From positions 1,302,001 through 1,366,000 of the forward strand of contig NZ_AP025470.1 of NCBI RefSeq assembly GCF_024347375.1: a stretch of DNA of 64,000 nt, in the 5' to 3' direction. The DNA is from Vibrio coralliirubri (GTDB lineage Bacteria; Pseudomonadota; Gammaproteobacteria; Enterobacterales; Vibrionaceae). Of this stretch, positions 35,632 through 45,555 are shown one piece after another (the first letter of the stretch is position 1; every line of letters begins with the position of its first letter). Under the pieces are notes generated by a model. That model was not told the DNA's origin, did not search any database, and was given only the letters and a program-made list of their open reading frames with translations. Position numbers and translations under genes: made by a program.

Positions 35632-36141
35632 CTATGACCGCTTTTTCTTTGTTCGACGGTTTTTTTTCTGCTCCAACTCTTCCAACTTTTTTAGAACGGC
35701 ATTCTCGGTTCGTAAGTAGACCAACTCCTCTTTTAGCTCCTCAAGTGTCATTTCATTATCAGGCTTAGTGGTACGTTGAGGTTGCTGTTTCATTGAGGGT
35801 CTTCCTTTCTGGCGCATTTCGAGCCCCTTGATACCGAGCTCATTAAATCGTTTAAGCCAGACAGAGAGTATTCCAGGGGATGAGAGGTTTAATACAGCGC
35901 TAGTGTGCGTGAGAGACCATTCATTCGTCCACATTAAATTCAATGCTTTTCGTTTTGTTTGAGCAGTCGCGGCATGATTAGTTGGTAAAAATGAATCAGT
36001 ACCATGGATGGCAAAGACTTGAGCCCAATACCGTATCTGCCTTGAAGAAATTGAATATTGTTTTGCTAAGTAGAGAGATGACGTGCCATCTAAGTATTGC
36101 TTAGCAATGATACATTTTAGCTCTCGGCTATATTTGGACAT
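35632..36141 (-). CDS. IS150-type OrfA (HTH DNA-binding protein)
   Basis: A 169-residue DNA-binding protein with two helix-turn-helix modules (SSLYLAKQYSISSRQIRYW; VLNLSSPGILSVWLKRF) and a C-terminal leucine-zipper-like helix (MTLEELKEELVYLRTENAVLKKLEELEQ). The frame passes the A8 run (35660-35667, minus strand) where a -1 shift enters the OrfB frame, then stops. It binds the IS ends and regulates transposition in related elements. Confidence 0.9.
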   Translation of the reverse strand: MSKYSRELKCIIAKQYLDGTSSLYLAKQYSISSRQIRYWAQVFAIHGTDSFLPTNHAATAQTKRKALNLMWTNEWSLTHTSAVLNLSSPGILSVWLKRFNELGIKGLEMRQKGRPSMKQQPQRTTKPDNEMTLEELKEELVYLRTENAVLKKLEELEQKKNRRTKKKRS

Positions 36142-36261
36142 AAAAAGACCCCCAATAATTGGTGTCCAACTATTGGGGGTCAGTTCAGCTGTAAGGCTCT
36201 CGGGTTTTCTAGTTTATGCTGGTGGTGTCAATTCAAGTCACCACCAACTTAGCGCTTAATA

Positions 36262-37521
36262 TTACGCTTGCTGTTTTTGTAGCTCAGCTTCTTTCGCTTC
36301 GTCTTCGATTAGAGAATCAACGATAACTGCACATGCTGCATCACCAGTGATGTTCAGAGCAGTACGGATCATGTCGAAGATACGGTCTAGAGCGAACAAC
36401 AGAGGTAGACCTTCGATAGGGATACCAGCCGCTAGAAGAACCGCAACCACTAGGAAAGAAGGACCTGGAACACCCGCTTGGCCAACCGCACCTAGTGTAG
36501 ACGTTACGATGATAGCAACGTAAGCACCCATAGACAGGTCGATGTTGAACAGCTGTGCGAAGAAGATAGCAACTAGGCCGTAGTAAATCGCGTTACCAGA
36601 CATGTTGATCGTCGCACCAAGAGGCAGAACGAATGAAGCCGTAGAGTTACGAACGCCAAGTTCTTTCTCTACCGTTTCCATTGTTACTGGCAGTGTCGCC
36701 ATTGAAGATGCTGTTGATAGTGCAACCGCTTGAGGCTTCTTCATCGCAACTAGGAACTTCTTAGCTGAAGTCTTAGTGAAGATTTGAATCATTAGCGGGT
36801 AAGCAACAAAGCCGAAGATCAGAATTGCAGCGATGTAGACAACGAACAGTTTGAACACAACCATAAGTGCGCCAAAACCGAACGTACCCACAGCTTCTGC
36901 CATTAGGCCGAATACGCCAAGTGGTGCAATGATCATAACCTTGTTGATCATCCAAACCATAGCGTCAACAATCGCGTTTACGCCATTGATGATAGGGTCA
37001 CGTTTCTCTTTCGCTTGTTTAGAAATCGCAATACCAAAGAATAAGCAGAAAACTAGAATTTGAAGAATGTTTGCTTCATTCAGTGATTGGAAAACGTTGG
37101 TCGGGATCATGCCCGTGATGGTTGCCCAAAACGTTGGAAGTTCGCCTTTTGCAGCGTATTCAGAAGAGAACATGCCTTCAACGCCAGAAACATCGATACC
37201 ACGACCTGGTTCGAATATTTCACCCATTACTAGCGCTAGTGCTACAGCAAGTGCAGACGTTAGTGCAAAGTAACCTAGAGTGGTCACGCCCACTTTTCCT
37301 GCTGATGAGCTGTTGCCTAGACCAGCAGCACCTGAAATTAGGGCAACTGCGACTAGAGGGATAACCAGCATCTTGATCAAATTGATGAAGATAGCACCCA
37401 GTGGAGCGAACATAGTTGCGCTGTCACCCATCATCGCACCGACTAGGGTACCGATGATCATTGCAATAACGACTTGAACGCCGATGTTGCTTAGTAAACT
37501 CTTTTCTTTTAACACTTCCAT
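36262..37521 (-). CDS. Dicarboxylate/amino acid:cation symporter (DAACS family)
   Basis: Sodium/proton-coupled carrier of about 419 residues for glutamate, aspartate or C4-dicarboxylates. Eight TM segments and two re-entrant hairpins are visible, with the hairpin ASSMATLPVTMETVE (serine-rich motif) and later PLGATINMSGNAIYYG and GVPGPSFLVVAVLL. GltP and DctA belong to this family; substrate is not determined from sequence. ATG 37521 lies only 2 nt after AGAGG; GTG at 37515 has a better spacing and may be the real start. It is convergent with the binding-protein gene. Confidence 0.92.
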   Translation of the reverse strand: MEVLKEKSLLSNIGVQVVIAMIIGTLVGAMMGDSATMFAPLGAIFINLIKMLVIPLVAVALISGAAGLGNSSSAGKVGVTTLGYFALTSALAVALALVMGEIFEPGRGIDVSGVEGMFSSEYAAKGELPTFWATITGMIPTNVFQSLNEANILQILVFCLFFGIAISKQAKEKRDPIINGVNAIVDAMVWMINKVMIIAPLGVFGLMAEAVGTFGFGALMVVFKLFVVYIAAILIFGFVAYPLMIQIFTKTSAKKFLVAMKKPQAVALSTASSMATLPVTMETVEKELGVRNSTASFVLPLGATINMSGNAIYYGLVAIFFAQLFNIDLSMGAYVAIIVTSTLGAVGQAGVPGPSFLVVAVLLAAGIPIEGLPLLFALDRIFDMIRTALNITGDAACAVIVDSLIEDEAKEAELQKQQA

Positions 37522-37581
37522 AACCTCTGTGCTACTAAATATAAAAATCCCAGAACTACTCACCAATGTACGATGTACCAT

Positions 37582-37989
37582 TGGATTAATATTTCGCGAG
37601 AAGTTTTACACGTATCCTTTACATTTATCAATATGAGCAGAGATGAAAGCCCTCGAAAAGTAGGTGGTTTTATGTCATTTGTTGTTTTTCCATACCGATG
37701 CAATCGTTTGCTTTTGTTTTTTATTGCTCTGATATTTGCAGTGTTTATAAAAGTCTTTCTGTTTGGGGTTTCGTGAATGATTTGAGGCGTTGGTATTTGA
37801 CTTGCTTTGTTAACATTTGGTTTTCATTTTTGGGTGTTTTTTGGTCTTGATATTTGAGCTAATTCAAAGACGCGTGTTGTGTGAAATTTAGCCTGAACTA
37901 TGCTTAAGGTATCTATTTATTACCAAGATGTTACCTCTGCGCTTTAAATAAAACGTCTATCTAGCATCTCAGTTGTAAGGAGAGGGGCT
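37582..37989. other. AT-rich intergenic region upstream of symporter and nfeD
   Basis: About 400 bp between two divergent genes. It has no convincing gene and holds the promoter regions of both; I cannot assign an operator. An internal frame at 37573-37776 lacks an RBS. Confidence 0.5.
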
Positions 37990-39396
37990 ATGACTTTTAT
38001 ATTAAAGTACTTGTTTGCGTTTCTTCTGTTGTTCAGCTCTGTGTTTGCTCAGGCCGATGATGTCTGGGTGATTGAGGTGAATGGAGGAATAGGTCCTGCG
38101 ACCAGTGACTACCTCACTAGAGAAATAGAACAAGCTCACGATGAGCAAGCGAAGCTCATTATTTTGAAAATGAACACGCCCGGCGGGTTAGATACGTCGA
38201 TGCGAGATATTATCCGATCCATCACCACCTCACCGATTCCGATAGCAACTTGGGTTGGGCCTGCTGGCTCACGTGCGGCGAGTGCGGGAACCTACATTCT
38301 ACTTGCTAGCCACATCGCCTCTATGGCGCCTGGAACTAATTTGGGCGCAGCCACGCCTGTCTCTCTTGGTGGTGGCAAAGCGCCGACTAATCCACTATCT
38401 CCTCAAGACGATGCTAATAAAGATGACAACACGTCAGCGAGTGAGCAAGACGAAACAAAACAAGAGAACTCAGACCAAGTAAAAGCCAGCACTGCGATGG
38501 AGAAGAAAGTCATCAATGATGCTGCAGCCTACATTGTCAGTTTGGCTAAGCTACACAATCGCAATGAAGAGTGGGCTGAAAAGGCGGTAAGAGAAGCGGC
38601 GAGTTTGGACTCAGAGAACGCGCTAACACTTAATGTGATCGATTTTATTGCTAGCGACCTTCAGCAATTGGTTGAGCTGAGTAACGGACGCACCATCATC
38701 ATCAACGGTATCAATCAGGAAGTTCAACTTAGTGAGGTGGCTTTTGTCGAGCGTGAACAAGACTGGCGCTTTAGTTTGCTTTCGGTGATTACTAATCCAA
38801 ACGTCGCTTACATCCTCATGCTCATTGGCATCTATGGCTTGTTACTGGAGTTCTATAACCCTGGAGTCGGCTTACCGGGTGTCTTGGGTGGCATCTGTTT
38901 GTTGTTAGCAATGTACTCCTTACAAATGCTGCCGGTGAGTTATGCCGGTCTTGCCTTAATCCTGTTGGGAATAGCCTTAATGGTCGCAGAGGCCTTTAGC
39001 CCTAGCTTTGGTATTTTTGGTTTGGGTGGAGTTGCTGCGTTTACGCTCGGTTCAATCATGCTGATGGACACCGAAGTGCCTGGTTATCAAATCGCATTGC
39101 CGTTAATTATCGGGATCAGTTTGTTCTCTGTTGCCTTTATTGTCGTAACTATCTCTATGTTAGTCCGAGTGAGAAACAAGCCTGTGACTACAGGGATGGA
39201 AGCGGTGGTTGGTGAGACCGGTAAAGTTGTCAGCGGTTTCCCGGGTGCTGGCCGAGTGCTAGTTGAAGGTGAAATGTGGCAAGCTCAATGCGCCAGTGAA
39301 CTGCAAGCTGGGCAGCTTATCAGAGTGACCAAGCTGACTGGGTTGCTGTTGGATGTTGAGGCGCTACCCGATGAGGTACCACCGAGGCTGAGTTAG
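37990..39396 (+). CDS. NfeD/1510-N-like membrane serine protease
   Basis: Long-form NfeD (468 residues). Signal peptide (LFAFLLLFSSVFAQA), a ClpP-like serine-protease domain (about 25-210; LKMNTPGGLDTSMRDII, then GPAGSRAASAGTYILLAS with the catalytic Ser), interrupted by a low-complexity acidic insert (about 140-168; Asp/Glu/Ser/Gln-rich), four TM helices (about 275-390) and a C-terminal OB-like NfeD domain (about 400-468; AVVGETGKVVSGFPGAG). Such proteases process partner slipins, and the slipin gene follows by 82 bp. RBS AAGGAG lies about 8 nt before ATG 37990. Confidence 0.9.
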   Translation: MTFILKYLFAFLLLFSSVFAQADDVWVIEVNGGIGPATSDYLTREIEQAHDEQAKLIILKMNTPGGLDTSMRDIIRSITTSPIPIATWVGPAGSRAASAGTYILLASHIASMAPGTNLGAATPVSLGGGKAPTNPLSPQDDANKDDNTSASEQDETKQENSDQVKASTAMEKKVINDAAAYIVSLAKLHNRNEEWAEKAVREAASLDSENALTLNVIDFIASDLQQLVELSNGRTIIINGINQEVQLSEVAFVEREQDWRFSLLSVITNPNVAYILMLIGIYGLLLEFYNPGVGLPGVLGGICLLLAMYSLQMLPVSYAGLALILLGIALMVAEAFSPSFGIFGLGGVAAFTLGSIMLMDTEVPGYQIALPLIIGISLFSVAFIVVTISMLVRVRNKPVTTGMEAVVGETGKVVSGFPGAGRVLVEGEMWQAQCASELQAGQLIRVTKLTGLLLDVEALPDEVPPRLS

Positions 39397-39478
39397 CGCG
39401 GAGTGTTAGCGTGGAATACAGGGATACACTTGATTGAATTATTTATTGCTTAACTATCGTTACCATTAGGGGGCGGTT

Positions 39479-40276
39479 ATGTTTATACACACTATAGGTA
39501 TTGTCATCGTGCTCGTTATCTTGTTGATAGCCAGCATGTTCAGAGTTCTGCGCGAGTACGAGCGGGCAGTGGTGTTCTTCCTTGGGCGCTTTTATGGCGT
39601 TAAAGGGCCGGGCTTGATTATCATCATTCCTTTCATCCAACAAATTGTGAGAGTGGATCTACGAACTATCGTTTTGGATGTGCCAACACAAGATTTGATC
39701 ACCAGAGATAATGTGTCTGTGAAGGTCAATGCTGTGGTCTATTTTCGAGTGCTCGATCCGAAGATGGCGATCAACAACGTTGAGAACTATCTTGAGGCCA
39801 CCAGCCAACTTTCACAAACAACGTTACGTTCTGTTCTAGGTCAACATGAGTTGGACGAGCTGTTGTCTGAGCGAGAAGAACTTAATAGAGATTTGCAATC
39901 GATACTGGATCAACACACCGATAACTGGGGGATTAAGATTGCCAATGTTGAGATTAAGCATGTCGACCTTGATGACAGTATGGTGCGAGCGCTTGCTAAA
40001 CAAGCTGAGGCGGAACGTTCTCGTCGAGCCAAGGTGATACATGCGACGGGTGAGTTAGAAGCATCGACCAAATTACGCGAAGCGGCCGAAGTGCTGAACC
40101 AAGCGCCTAACGCCATTCAATTGCGATATATGCAAACGCTAACCGAGGTGGCTAATGAAAGAACCTCCACCATCATTTTCCCAATGCCCATCGATTTAGT
40201 GGAGAAGATAACCGATCCGATCAAAGCGACGCTCAATGAGGCAGCGATTAAGAAAGCGATGAAAGCCGATGAGTGA
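39479..40276 (+). CDS. Slipin (stomatin/SPFH) family membrane protein
   Basis: Inner-membrane scaffold protein of 265 residues. One N-terminal TM helix (about 2-22), then an SPFH/Band 7 domain (about 25-190; [47 protein letters not shown]) and a coiled-coil tail with [19 protein letters not shown]. It is the partner of the NfeD protease in a conserved two-gene operon, and is thought to organise functional membrane microdomains. A strong terminator follows. Confidence 0.92.
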   Translation: MFIHTIGIVIVLVILLIASMFRVLREYERAVVFFLGRFYGVKGPGLIIIIPFIQQIVRVDLRTIVLDVPTQDLITRDNVSVKVNAVVYFRVLDPKMAINNVENYLEATSQLSQTTLRSVLGQHELDELLSEREELNRDLQSILDQHTDNWGIKIANVEIKHVDLDDSMVRALAKQAEAERSRRAKVIHATGELEASTKLREAAEVLNQAPNAIQLRYMQTLTEVANERTSTIIFPMPIDLVEKITDPIKATLNEAAIKKAMKADE

Positions 40277-40299
40277 TTGGCTCAAATGAAAAGCAATAA

Positions 40300-40327
40300 A
40301 AAAGGCTCCACAACTGTGGAGCCTTTT
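40300..40327. terminator. Bidirectional terminator between slipin and trpA
   Basis: AAAAGGCTCCACA and TGTGGAGCCTTTT form a 13-pair stem with A tract and T tract on either side. Confidence 0.88.
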
Positions 40328-40364
40328 GATATTTGAATCGTTGGGTCGATTTACCGGCCGTAGA

Positions 40365-41171
40365 TTACTTCTGCGTTGCCGCTTTCATTGGCGTAACAAA
40401 CTCAGCAAGTGCTTTAAGCATTGCTTCTGGTTGTTCAACGTTGTTTTCAATGATTTTCACAACCGCTGAGCCAGAGATAGCACCAGCAGCGCCAGCTACA
40501 ATTGCTTCTTTCACTTGTTCAGGAGCTGAGATACCGAAACCAAGCAGGGCTGGTGGCGCATCAAACTTGTTCAAACGATCAAGTAGGGCAGTCACAGGCA
40601 TGTTTGCTTTTGTTTCTGCACCCGTTACGCCAGCACGAGAAAGTAGGTAAGTGTAACCACCACCTAGCTCAGAAACCGATTGAAGCGTCTCATCACTTGC
40701 TGTTGGTGGAGCAATAAAGATTGGGTGAATACCAAACTTTTTAGCTGCAGCAACAAACTCGCCGCTCTCGTTGGTTGGTACATCAGCAATCAGTACTGAA
40801 TCGATACCTGCATTCGCACAACGCTCGTAGAAGTTCTCGATACCACGTGCGTAAACCAAGTTTGCGTACATCAGTAGGCCGATTGGCAGCTCTGGGTATT
40901 TAGCACGGATTTGACCAATAAGATCAAAACACACATCTGGCGTTACTTTAGAATCTAAAGCACGAATGTTCGCACCTTGGATTGTTGGACCATCAGCAAG
41001 AGGATCAGAGAATGGGATACCAAGCTCAAGTGCGTCTGCACCCGCTTCAACCAAAGTTTCCATGATCTTAAGCGATTGCTCAGGGTTAGGATCGCCAACT
41101 GTTACGAATGGTACGAATGCGCCCTGATTCTTTTCAGCTAAGCGAGTGAAGAGTGATTGATAGCGATCCAT
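40365..41171 (-). CDS. trpA: Tryptophan synthase alpha subunit
   Basis: Cleaves indole-3-glycerol phosphate to indole and glyceraldehyde-3-phosphate in the alpha2beta2 complex. The 268-residue TIM barrel has [21 protein letters not shown] (catalytic Glu and Asp) and [12 protein letters not shown]. It starts within one base of the trpB stop, so translation is coupled. Last gene of the trp operon. Confidence 0.97.
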   Translation of the reverse strand: MDRYQSLFTRLAEKNQGAFVPFVTVGDPNPEQSLKIMETLVEAGADALELGIPFSDPLADGPTIQGANIRALDSKVTPDVCFDLIGQIRAKYPELPIGLLMYANLVYARGIENFYERCANAGIDSVLIADVPTNESGEFVAAAKKFGIHPIFIAPPTASDETLQSVSELGGGYTYLLSRAGVTGAETKANMPVTALLDRLNKFDAPPALLGFGISAPEQVKEAIVAGAAGAISGSAVVKIIENNVEQPEAMLKALAEFVTPMKAATQK

Positions 41172-42361
41172 TATAATGCTCCTTTCTCTTTAAGAATGTC
41201 GTGTACAGAGAAAATGTCTTTGTCACCACGGCCAGATAAGTTAACGACTAATAGCTGTTCTTTCTCTGGATCGTCATGAGCCATTTTGATTGCATGAGCC
41301 AAAGCATGAGACGACTCTAGTGCAGCGATGATACCTTCGTTACGTGCGATAGCTTGGAAAGCTTCTAGTGCTTCGTCATCGGTCACGTTGTCGTATTCAG
41401 CACGGCCAATAGCATTTAGGTGCGCGTGTTGAGGACCAACTGATGGGAAGTCTAGACCTGCAGATACAGAGTAAGACTCTTCTACTTGGCCGTTTTCATC
41501 TTGCATCAGTGGTGCTTTCATACCGAAGAAGATACCAGTTTTACCGTGTTTAAGCGGCGCGCCGTGTTGGTCGGTATCAATACCTTTACCAGCAGGCTCT
41601 ACACCGATCAGGCGAACAGACTCTTCTTCAATGAAGTCAGCGAACATACCGATAGCGTTAGAACCACCGCCGACACAAGCGATAACTGCATCAGGAAGGC
41701 GACCTTCACGCGCTAGAATCTGGTTCTTCGTTTCTTCACCAATCATGCGTTGGAAATCACGAACAATCGTTGGGAATGGGTGAGGACCCGCTGCAGTACC
41801 CAGTAGGTAGTGCGCGTCTTCATAAGTTGCAGACCAGTCACGTAGAGCTTCGTTACAAGCATCTTTTAGCGTTGAAGAGCCAGAATGAACAGGGATAACC
41901 TCTGCGCCCATTAGCTTCATACGGAACACGTTCGGGCTTTGACGTTCAACGTCTTTAGCACCCATGTAAACACGACACTTAAGACCTAATAGAGCACACG
42001 CTAGAGCCGTTGCCACACCGTGTTGGCCTGCGCCAGTTTCAGCGATGATTTCCTGCTTACCCATACGTTTTGCTAGCAATGCTTGACCAAGAACTTGGTT
42101 TGTCTTGTGAGCACCGCCGTGAAGTAGATCTTCACGCTTTAGGTACAGTTTGGTTTTTGTACCTTTTGTTAGGTTGCGTGCTAGCGTTAGCGCCGTTGGA
42201 CGACCAGCGTACTCTTGAAGAAGCGTCATGAATTCGCTACGGAACTCAGGATCGGCTTGTGCATCGATAAATGCTTGTTCAAGTTGGTCTAGTGCTGGCA
42301 CTAGGATCTGCGGTACGTATTGACCACCGTATTCACCAAAGTAGGCATCGAGTTTAGCCAT
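41171..42361 (-). CDS. trpB: Tryptophan synthase beta subunit
   Basis: PLP enzyme that condenses indole with serine to form tryptophan. The 396-residue protein has [20 protein letters not shown] with the Schiff-base Lys (about 86), [15 protein letters not shown] with the catalytic Glu region, and [12 protein letters not shown] for the PLP phosphate. A 131-bp gap with a hairpin separates it from trpCF, the largest gap in the operon. Confidence 0.97.
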   Translation of the reverse strand: MAKLDAYFGEYGGQYVPQILVPALDQLEQAFIDAQADPEFRSEFMTLLQEYAGRPTALTLARNLTKGTKTKLYLKREDLLHGGAHKTNQVLGQALLAKRMGKQEIIAETGAGQHGVATALACALLGLKCRVYMGAKDVERQSPNVFRMKLMGAEVIPVHSGSSTLKDACNEALRDWSATYEDAHYLLGTAAGPHPFPTIVRDFQRMIGEETKNQILAREGRLPDAVIACVGGGSNAIGMFADFIEEESVRLIGVEPAGKGIDTDQHGAPLKHGKTGIFFGMKAPLMQDENGQVEESYSVSAGLDFPSVGPQHAHLNAIGRAEYDNVTDDEALEAFQAIARNEGIIAALESSHALAHAIKMAHDDPEKEQLLVVNLSGRGDKDIFSVHDILKEKGAL

Positions 42362-42419
42362 TGTGTTATTCCTTCAATTCTACTGATGTGTATTCACACC
42401 AAGTCATTTAATCTTGTTT

Positions 42420-42442
42420 GAGCTTCGCAAAAGGCAAAGCTC
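42420..42442 (-). other. Hairpin in the trpCF-trpB gap
   Basis: GAGCTT and AAGCTC flank an 11-nt loop in a 131-bp intergenic gap inside the trp operon. It has no T run; it may modulate mRNA stability between trpCF and trpBA. Confidence 0.45.
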
Positions 42443-42492
42443 ACAAATATGTTTTTAGTTTTTGCTTTCTAATTTCTAGCGCCGAGTTTGGA

Positions 42493-43932
42493 CTAGTAAT
42501 TACGAATCGCTGCAAAAGCACGCTGCAGTTTGTCTGCGTCTTTTTTACCTGGGGCGGATTCAACGCCAGAGTTTAGGTCTAGTCCTAAGCAGCCTAACTT
42601 AGCCGCTTGGTTAGCATTTTCTGGGGTTAGACCACCTGCCAACATGATTGCGCTTTGGTTGTTGATTAGGCTCCAATCGAACACTTGGCCTGTACCACCT
42701 GTTTGAGAACCCACTTTAGTATCTAGCAGGTGACGAGTCACGTTGCTTTCCAGTAATTCTGGTAGCGAGCTCTCTGAATCGGAAGCAACACCGTAAGCTT
42801 TCCAAATCTCAACGCTTTCAGGCAGTGACTGTTTTAGTTCATCGACAAACGCTTGAGATTCATCACCGTGCAATTGCACCGCAAATAAACCTAGCTCAGA
42901 AACCGTTTTCGCAACGTCAGTAACGCTATGGTTTTGGAACACACCCACGTAGTTCAAAGGCGCGCCGCTCATAGTCAAACGAGCAGCTTCGATATCCACA
43001 TGACGCTTAGATGCTTCAACGAAAATCAGACCACCGAATACCGCACCAGCTTGATAAGCCTTCGCTGCATCATCAGAGTGAGTTAATCCGCACACCTTGT
43101 TTTCACCCAGCGTTACTTTACGCACCGCAAGCTCAAGGTTCTTCTCTGCCATGAGAGAGCTGCCGATTAGGAAGCCATCTGCAAACGTTGAAAGGTCACG
43201 AACTTGTTGATGTGTGTAGATGCCAGACTCTGAAATCACGACTGCGTTTGGAGCCAGTTCGCGAATCAATGGTGCCAACTCTTTAGTACGGTTTAAATCA
43301 GTCGAAAGGTCACGTAAGTTACGGTTGTTAATGCCGATCACCTTAGCGTTTAGAGCGACTGCGCGGTGAAGTTCTTCTTCGTTGCTGACTTCGGTCAATA
43401 CACCCATGTTGAGTGAGTGAGCGACTTCCGCCAACGCTTTGTACTCTTCGTCATCTAATACCGATAGCATTAGCAAAATTGCGTCAGCTGAGTAGTGACG
43501 AGCTAGGTACACTTGGTAGGTATCAACCATGAAGTCTTTACACAGGATAGGCTGCTTAGCAATGCTGCGAACCTTAGGTAAAAACTCAAAGTCACCTTGG
43601 AAGTACTTCTCGTCTGTCAGCACAGAAATCGCGTTTGCGTGGTTGTTGTAAACCGACGCAATATAGTCGAGGTCAAACTCGTCACGGATTAAACCTTTTG
43701 ACGGAGAGGCCTTTTTACATTCAGTGATGAAAACCGTTTGTTCTCCGCTCAGAGCATCATAAAAGCTGCGGTCTGTGGCAGTTAGTGACGCTTTAAAGTC
43801 GTCTAATGGTTGAGTCTGCTTACGCGCTTCAACCCATTGGTATTTGTCACGAACGATTTTTGCTAATACTTCTGCCATTTCAGCTTCTTTGACTGAAACG
43901 TGGGTCGACAGTTTATCGGTAGTCTGTGTCAT
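42493..43932 (-). CDS. trpCF: TrpCF, bifunctional indole-3-glycerol-phosphate synthase / phosphoribosylanthranilate isomerase
   Basis: Two TIM-barrel domains fused, as in enterics. TrpC half (about 1-255): ITECKKASPSKGLI, ILCKDFMVDTYQVY, INNRNLRDLSTDLNR, SESGIYT. TrpF half (about 260-479): VCGLTHSDDAAKAYQAGA, GVFQNHSV, VQLHGDESQAF, LAGGLTPENA. Of 479 residues if ATG 43932 is used; an upstream in-frame ATG at 43986 lies within trpD and is less likely. The pair catalyses two consecutive pathway steps. Confidence 0.96.
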   Translation of the reverse strand: MTQTTDKLSTHVSVKEAEMAEVLAKIVRDKYQWVEARKQTQPLDDFKASLTATDRSFYDALSGEQTVFITECKKASPSKGLIRDEFDLDYIASVYNNHANAISVLTDEKYFQGDFEFLPKVRSIAKQPILCKDFMVDTYQVYLARHYSADAILLMLSVLDDEEYKALAEVAHSLNMGVLTEVSNEEELHRAVALNAKVIGINNRNLRDLSTDLNRTKELAPLIRELAPNAVVISESGIYTHQQVRDLSTFADGFLIGSSLMAEKNLELAVRKVTLGENKVCGLTHSDDAAKAYQAGAVFGGLIFVEASKRHVDIEAARLTMSGAPLNYVGVFQNHSVTDVAKTVSELGLFAVQLHGDESQAFVDELKQSLPESVEIWKAYGVASDSESSLPELLESNVTRHLLDTKVGSQTGGTGQVFDWSLINNQSAIMLAGGLTPENANQAAKLGCLGLDLNSGVESAPGKKDADKLQRAFAAIRNY

Positions 43933-43957
43933 GTTCTTTGTCTCAATTGGTCGTTCG

Positions 43958-44953
43958 TTAAGCGTGTGCAGCAAGCTTTTGTACAAGCTCGTACGCTTTG
44001 CCAGAGTTCATTGCGTCAATTGCTTGCTGTGCGTTGGCTTTTAGATCTTCGTGACCAAATAGACGCATCAGTAGAGCAACGTTGACTGCCACTGCGCCAA
44101 CTTGAGCGTCAGTGCCTTTACCCGTCAGGATATCGGTTGTGATGGCTTTGTTCTCTTCTGGCTCGCCGCCCTTGATCGCTTCAAGAGGGTGAGTGTTCAA
44201 ACCAAAGTCAGCCGGAGTAACTGTGTACTCGTGAATCTCGCCATCTTTAATTTCAGCAACGATGGTCTCGCCATGAATCGCCACTTCATCTAGGCCGCTA
44301 CCGTGAACAACTGCAGCACGCTTCATGCCCATTTGCAGCATGGTTTCTGCGATAGGGCGAACCAACTCTTTGCTGTAAACACCCATTAGCTCGATGTTAG
44401 GGCGAGCAGGGTTAATCAGTGGGCCAAGGATGTTGAAGATAGTGCGTGTTTTCATTGTTTGACGAACAGGCATCGCGTGACGTACACCGACGTGATACTG
44501 CGGAGCAAATAGGAATGCTACGCCAAGCTCATCAACAGCCGTACGTGTATCTTCAGCTGTCATTGCTAGGTTGATACCGAACGAATCCAATAGGTCAGAA
44601 GAACCTGATTTACTCGATACACTACGGTTACCGTGCTTCGCGACTTTTAAGCCACACGCTGCGGCAACAAATGCAGAAGTCGTCGAGATATTAATGGTGT
44701 TGTGACCGTCGCCACCTGTACCCACGATGTCTGCGAAATCGTAATCAGGGCGCGGGAACGGGTTTGCATTCGCAAGCAGTGCTTTCGCTGCGCCAGCGAT
44801 TTCATCGGGCGTTTCGCCTTTGATTTTTAGCGCTGTCAGCGCTGAAGCCATCAAGATTGGGTCTAGTTCACCCTTGATGATCACATCAAATAACTGTTGG
44901 CTTTCTTCTTGAGTAAGAGACTGCTGTTCGTAAAGTTTATTAATCTGTTCCAT
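43958..44953 (-). CDS. trpD: Anthranilate phosphoribosyltransferase
   Basis: Transfers phosphoribosyl from PRPP to anthranilate. The 331-residue protein has the PRPP loop [17 protein letters not shown], then [18 protein letters not shown], and the anthranilate segment [19 protein letters not shown]. It is separate from trpG here, unlike the fused trpGD of E. coli. It lies 9 bp downstream of trpG. Confidence 0.97.
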   Translation of the reverse strand: MEQINKLYEQQSLTQEESQQLFDVIIKGELDPILMASALTALKIKGETPDEIAGAAKALLANANPFPRPDYDFADIVGTGGDGHNTINISTTSAFVAAACGLKVAKHGNRSVSSKSGSSDLLDSFGINLAMTAEDTRTAVDELGVAFLFAPQYHVGVRHAMPVRQTMKTRTIFNILGPLINPARPNIELMGVYSKELVRPIAETMLQMGMKRAAVVHGSGLDEVAIHGETIVAEIKDGEIHEYTVTPADFGLNTHPLEAIKGGEPEENKAITTDILTGKGTDAQVGAVAVNVALLMRLFGHEDLKANAQQAIDAMNSGKAYELVQKLAAHA

Positions 44954-44962
44954 GATCGTTTC

Positions 44963-45553
44963 CTATATCGTCTTTTTCTCAAGAGCCCATTCGATAGCGT
45001 TTGCTAGAAGCGTTGCACCGTAGGTCGTCATAATTGATTCAGGGTGGAATTGGAATCCACACACCTTGTCTTGTTCTTGAACCACTGACATCACCAAATC
45101 ATCGACTTCAGCTGTCACCGTTAAGCTATCAGATACATGCGTGGCCACTAAAGAGTGGTAGCGAGCGATAGCCAGTGGCGAAGGTAAGCCTTGGTAAGTC
45201 GCATGGTTTTGGTGTTCCATCATCGACACCTTACCATGAATGATTTCGCCAGCGCCTGCAACGGTGCCGCCATAGGCTTCAACAATTGCTTGGTGGCCTA
45301 AGCAAATACCAATCATTGGCACTTTACCTTTTAGAAGCTGAATCAGCTCTGGCATACAACCCGCATCTGCTGGAGCGCCAGGGCCTGGCGAAAGCAGTGC
45401 AACAGGGTTGTCTAGTTCGTTGATCGCCGCTTCAACAACCTTTGCTGGAATGTTGTTACGGTAAATCTTTACGCTGTGACCTAATGAACGAAATTGGTCT
45501 ACAAGGTTGTATGTGAATGAGTCGAAGTTATCGATGAATACAATATCAGCCAT
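44963..45553 (-). CDS. trpG: Anthranilate synthase component II (glutamine amidotransferase)
   Basis: Class I glutamine amidotransferase that supplies ammonia to TrpE. The 196-residue protein has IDNFDSFTYNLVDQFRSLGH, the oxyanion loop LLSPGPGAPADAG, the nucleophile motif GICLGHQAIVEAYGG (Cys about 83), and FQFHPESIMTTYG carrying the triad His and Glu. The 2-bp gap to trpE implies coupled expression. Confidence 0.97.
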   Translation of the reverse strand: MADIVFIDNFDSFTYNLVDQFRSLGHSVKIYRNNIPAKVVEAAINELDNPVALLSPGPGAPADAGCMPELIQLLKGKVPMIGICLGHQAIVEAYGGTVAGAGEIIHGKVSMMEHQNHATYQGLPSPLAIARYHSLVATHVSDSLTVTAEVDDLVMSVVQEQDKVCGFQFHPESIMTTYGATLLANAIEWALEKKTI

Positions 45554-45555
45554 GA

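Larger units (their letters stand above)
34767..36182 (-). mobile_element. IS3-family (IS150 group) insertion sequence, 1416 bp, apparently intact
   Basis: Terminal inverted repeats start TGACCCC at both ends and match at 17 of 20 positions, the rest ending AGTTGGACA. Two overlapping transposase frames, orfA (35632-36141) and orfB, are joined by a -1 slip at an A8 run. The right end carries a perfect 11-bp inverted repeat (GACCCCCAATA at 36147, TATTGGGGGTC at 36171) upstream of orfA. I see no 3-bp target duplication (AAG on the left, GTT on the right). Flanking half-stems show that it interrupted a terminator. Confidence 0.93.

Noticed and set aside
37573..37776. 67-residue plus-strand frame upstream of nfeD
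   Set aside because: Starts within the symporter 5' region without an RBS; composition does not differ from AT-rich noncoding DNA.
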